Source: UBA668 sp052034175 (GTDB lineage: Bacteria > Actinomycetota > Acidimicrobiia > Acidimicrobiales > Ilumatobacteraceae). Taken from it: a DNA stretch of 15,172 bases. The notes beneath the pieces were generated by a model that made no database searches, was not told the DNA's origin, and saw only the letters and a list, made by a program, of their open reading frames with translations. The position numbers were made by a program, and so were the translations under genes. Positions within the stretch are counted from its first letter, which is position 1. Every line of letters starts with the position of its first letter. Where the stretch lies: the NCBI GenBank assembly GCA_052034175.1, contig JBPOIX010000090.1, positions 1-15,172 of the forward strand. Direction: 5' to 3'. Positions 13,728 through 15,172 of the stretch are shown in pieces.

Positions 13728-15080
13728 GTGACCACCGGCCAGCCTCCGCACCAGCCCGCGGCTGCGCCGGGTGCGCCGGGTGGGTCGACTGCCGGCCGCG
13801 GGCGAGTGGCAGCGGTGGTGGGTGGTGGGCCGGGTGGGCTGATGGCTGCCGAAGTGTTGGCCGGCGCCGGGTTCGAGGTCACCGTCTTCGAGCACATGCC
13901 GTCGGTGGGGCGCAAGCTGCTGCTGGCCGGCCGCAGCGGGCTGAACCTCACCCACGCCGAACCGCTGGAGGAGCTGCTGGCGCGCTACGGCGCGGCCAGG
14001 CCACGGTTGGAGGCCGCGATCCGTGGGTTCGACCCGGCTGCCTTGCGGGACTGGGCCGCGGGGCTGGGCGAGGCGACGTTCGTGGGCACCAGCGGGCGCG
14101 TGTTCCCGCAGGCCATGCGCGCCACCCCGCTGCTGCGGGCGTGGCTGCGCCGGCTGGACGGGTTGGGAGTGCGCGTGCGCACCCGCATGCGGTGGTGCGG
14201 CTGGGGGCCCGACGGTGCGTTGCTGTTCCGTGGGCCGGGCGATGTGGACGAGGTGGTGCGCGCCGATGCCACCGTGTTCGCGCTGGGCGGCGCGAGTTGG
14301 CCGCGCGTGGGTTCGGACGGCGGGTGGGTGTCCCTGTTCCGCGACGCAGGGGTGGTGGTGCACGAGTTGAGCGCGGCGAACTGTGGCGTGCTGGTGCCGT
14401 GGTCGGCGCGGTTCGTGGAGCAGTTCGCCGGCCAGCCGCTGAAGAACGTCGGCCTGCGGGTGGGTGAGGAGAGCGCCCGCGGCGGCGTGATGATCACCGA
14501 CGACGGCCTGGAAGGCGGCCCGGTCTACACCCTGACGGCCGCGCTGCGGGCGGCCCTCGGGGGCGGCGACGGGCTGGGCGACGGTGGGGCGGTCGGCGGT
14601 GGGGCGGGTGACGGCGGGGCCGCTGATCGGCTGGGCGGCGGGGCCGTGCTGTGGGTCGACCTGCACCCCGACCTCGATGTGGAGGCGGTGACGGCGCGGC
14701 TGGAGAAGCGGCGGCAGAAGGACTCGGTGGCGAACACATTGCGCCGCACCCTGGGCTTCACCCCGGCGATGGTGGCGTTCCTGCGTGAGATGGCCGGTCC
14801 CGTCGGGATGCCTTCTTCCCCGGCCGATCTGGCCGCGCTGGTGAAGGCGGTGCCCGTGCGGGTGACCCGCCTGGCCCCGTTGGCGCGGGCCATCTCCTCC
14901 GCCGGCGGTGTGGCGCTCGACGAGGTGGACGACGCGTTCATGCTGCATCGCCGGCCGGGCACGTACGTGGTGGGTGAGATGCTCGACTGGGAAGCCCCCA
15001 CCGGCGGCTACCTGCTACAAGCCACCTTCTCCACCGCCGTCGCCGCCGCCCGCCACCTGCGAGACGCCTTCGAGCCGTAG
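13728..15080 (+). CDS. NAD(P)/FAD-dependent oxidoreductase, HI0933/PP_4765-type flavoprotein
   Basis: The protein has 450 residues from GTG 13728; an in-frame GTG at 13806, just before the FAD fold, is an alternative that would remove a 26-residue Pro/Ala/Gly N-terminus. The dinucleotide-binding motif VVGGGPGGLMAAE (30-42) ends in an acidic residue at Glu55. GRKLLLAGRSGLNLTHAEPL (61-80), GTSGRVFPQAM (120-130) and FALGGASWPRVGSDG (184-198) are typical of the HI0933-like family and closer to its PP_4765 branch than to BaiN-type members. ALARAISSAGGVALDEVDD and the C-terminal GTYVVGEMLDWEAPTGGYLL complete the second FAD-contacting region. The substrate is unknown. A Gly/Asp-rich insertion at about 278-305 interrupts the middle domain. 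It stands alone, divergent from the zinc-ribbon gene. Confidence 0.93.
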   Translation: MTTGQPPHQPAAAPGAPGGSTAGRGRVAAVVGGGPGGLMAAEVLAGAGFEVTVFEHMPSVGRKLLLAGRSGLNLTHAEPLEELLARYGAARPRLEAAIRGFDPAALRDWAAGLGEATFVGTSGRVFPQAMRATPLLRAWLRRLDGLGVRVRTRMRWCGWGPDGALLFRGPGDVDEVVRADATVFALGGASWPRVGSDGGWVSLFRDAGVVVHELSAANCGVLVPWSARFVEQFAGQPLKNVGLRVGEESARGGVMITDDGLEGGPVYTLTAALRAALGGGDGLGDGGAVGGGAGDGGAADRLGGGAVLWVDLHPDLDVEAVTARLEKRRQKDSVANTLRRTLGFTPAMVAFLREMAGPVGMPSSPADLAALVKAVPVRVTRLAPLARAISSAGGVALDEVDDAFMLHRRPGTYVVGEMLDWEAPTGGYLLQATFSTAVAAARHLRDAFEP

Positions 15081-15117
15081 CGTCACACGGGGCGCTCGCT
15101 GGGGCCCCAGACGCGAA

Positions 15118-15141
15118 AAGACCCAGCTGAGCGGGGGCCTT
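15118..15141 (-). terminator. Possible intrinsic terminator, minus-strand reading
   Basis: On the minus strand AAGGCCC (15141-15135) can pair with GGGTCTT (15124-15118), seven pairs including one G-T wobble around a 10-base loop, followed by TT and then CGCG. The plus-strand version has an A-C mismatch and no T tract, so it better fits the end of a convergent gene beyond the right edge. From 15081 to the edge (92 bases) I see no supported gene. Confidence 0.4.
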
Positions 15142-15172
15142 CCAACCCGGCTTCTACCCGTCCGGTCGAAGT

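Noticed and set aside
15083..15172. Possible C-terminal end of a convergent minus-strand gene (29 codons before TGA at 15085-15083)
   Set aside because: The frame is open to the edge, but its third-position GC is clearly lower than in the real genes and a terminator-like hairpin lies within it. It is too short to support.
1..15172. CRISPR arrays, tRNA/rRNA genes, insertion sequences, phage genes
   Set aside because: I looked for spaced repeats, cloverleaf-like segments, terminal inverted repeats and integrase or transposase motifs and saw none. The repeats present are short and coding or promoter-associated.

Overview
The window is about 15.2 kb of very high-GC DNA with strongly GC-biased third codon positions, many GTG starts, actinobacterial-type coding content (a DUF222/HNH '13E12-like' gene) and secreted proteins with Thr-rich linkers. 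This suggests an actinomycetotal chromosome. The combination of Thr-tract surface proteins, a hydrogenase-maturation cluster and a fatty-acid-type acyl-CoA dehydrogenase would fit Acidimicrobiia (Ilumatobacter-like), but that placement is inference. The window is densely coded: twelve protein genes are called and no gene-free stretch exceeds about 100 bases. I see no tRNA, rRNA, CRISPR array, insertion sequence or integrase.

Region 1 (1-5230, all minus strand) reads right to left: a DUF222/HNH endonuclease, a small P-loop kinase, a membrane-anchored protein with SH3-like and carboxypeptidase-regulatory-like domains and a Thr-rich linker, and the first 653 residues of a Cys-containing secreted protein that runs off the left edge. 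Gaps are 68, 54 and 32 bases, so they could be co-transcribed. The HNH gene start codon sits inside a perfect SOS-box core (CGAAC-N4-GTTCG), so LexA control of this gene, and possibly of the genes after it, is the most attractive regulatory idea in the window.

Region 2 (5312-6565, minus) is one acyl-CoA dehydrogenase. Region 3 (6624-11380, plus) is a compact hydrogenase-maturation operon, hypF-hypC-hypD-hypE. The genes abut or overlap and all diagnostic motifs are intact. They make and install the Fe(CN)2CO group of a [NiFe] hydrogenase. hypA, hypB and the hydrogenase structural genes are not in the window.

Region 4 (11440-13646, minus) is a coupled pair: a zinc-ribbon, single-pass membrane protein whose stop codon overlaps (ATGA) the start of a GH3 NagZ-like lipoprotein, which suggests an envelope or peptidoglycan role. 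Region 5 (13728-15080, plus) is a flavoprotein of the HI0933/PP_4765 type, followed by a possible terminator for a convergent gene beyond the right edge.

Four transcription units that appear to start with their own promoter (the acyl-CoA dehydrogenase, hypF, the zinc-ribbon gene and the flavoprotein) each carry a TAC(C/G)(G/A)T hexamer ending 6-7 bases before the start codon and lack a well-placed Shine-Dalgarno sequence. This is the pattern expected for leaderless transcripts. Inside putative operons, two genes do show Shine-Dalgarno sequences.
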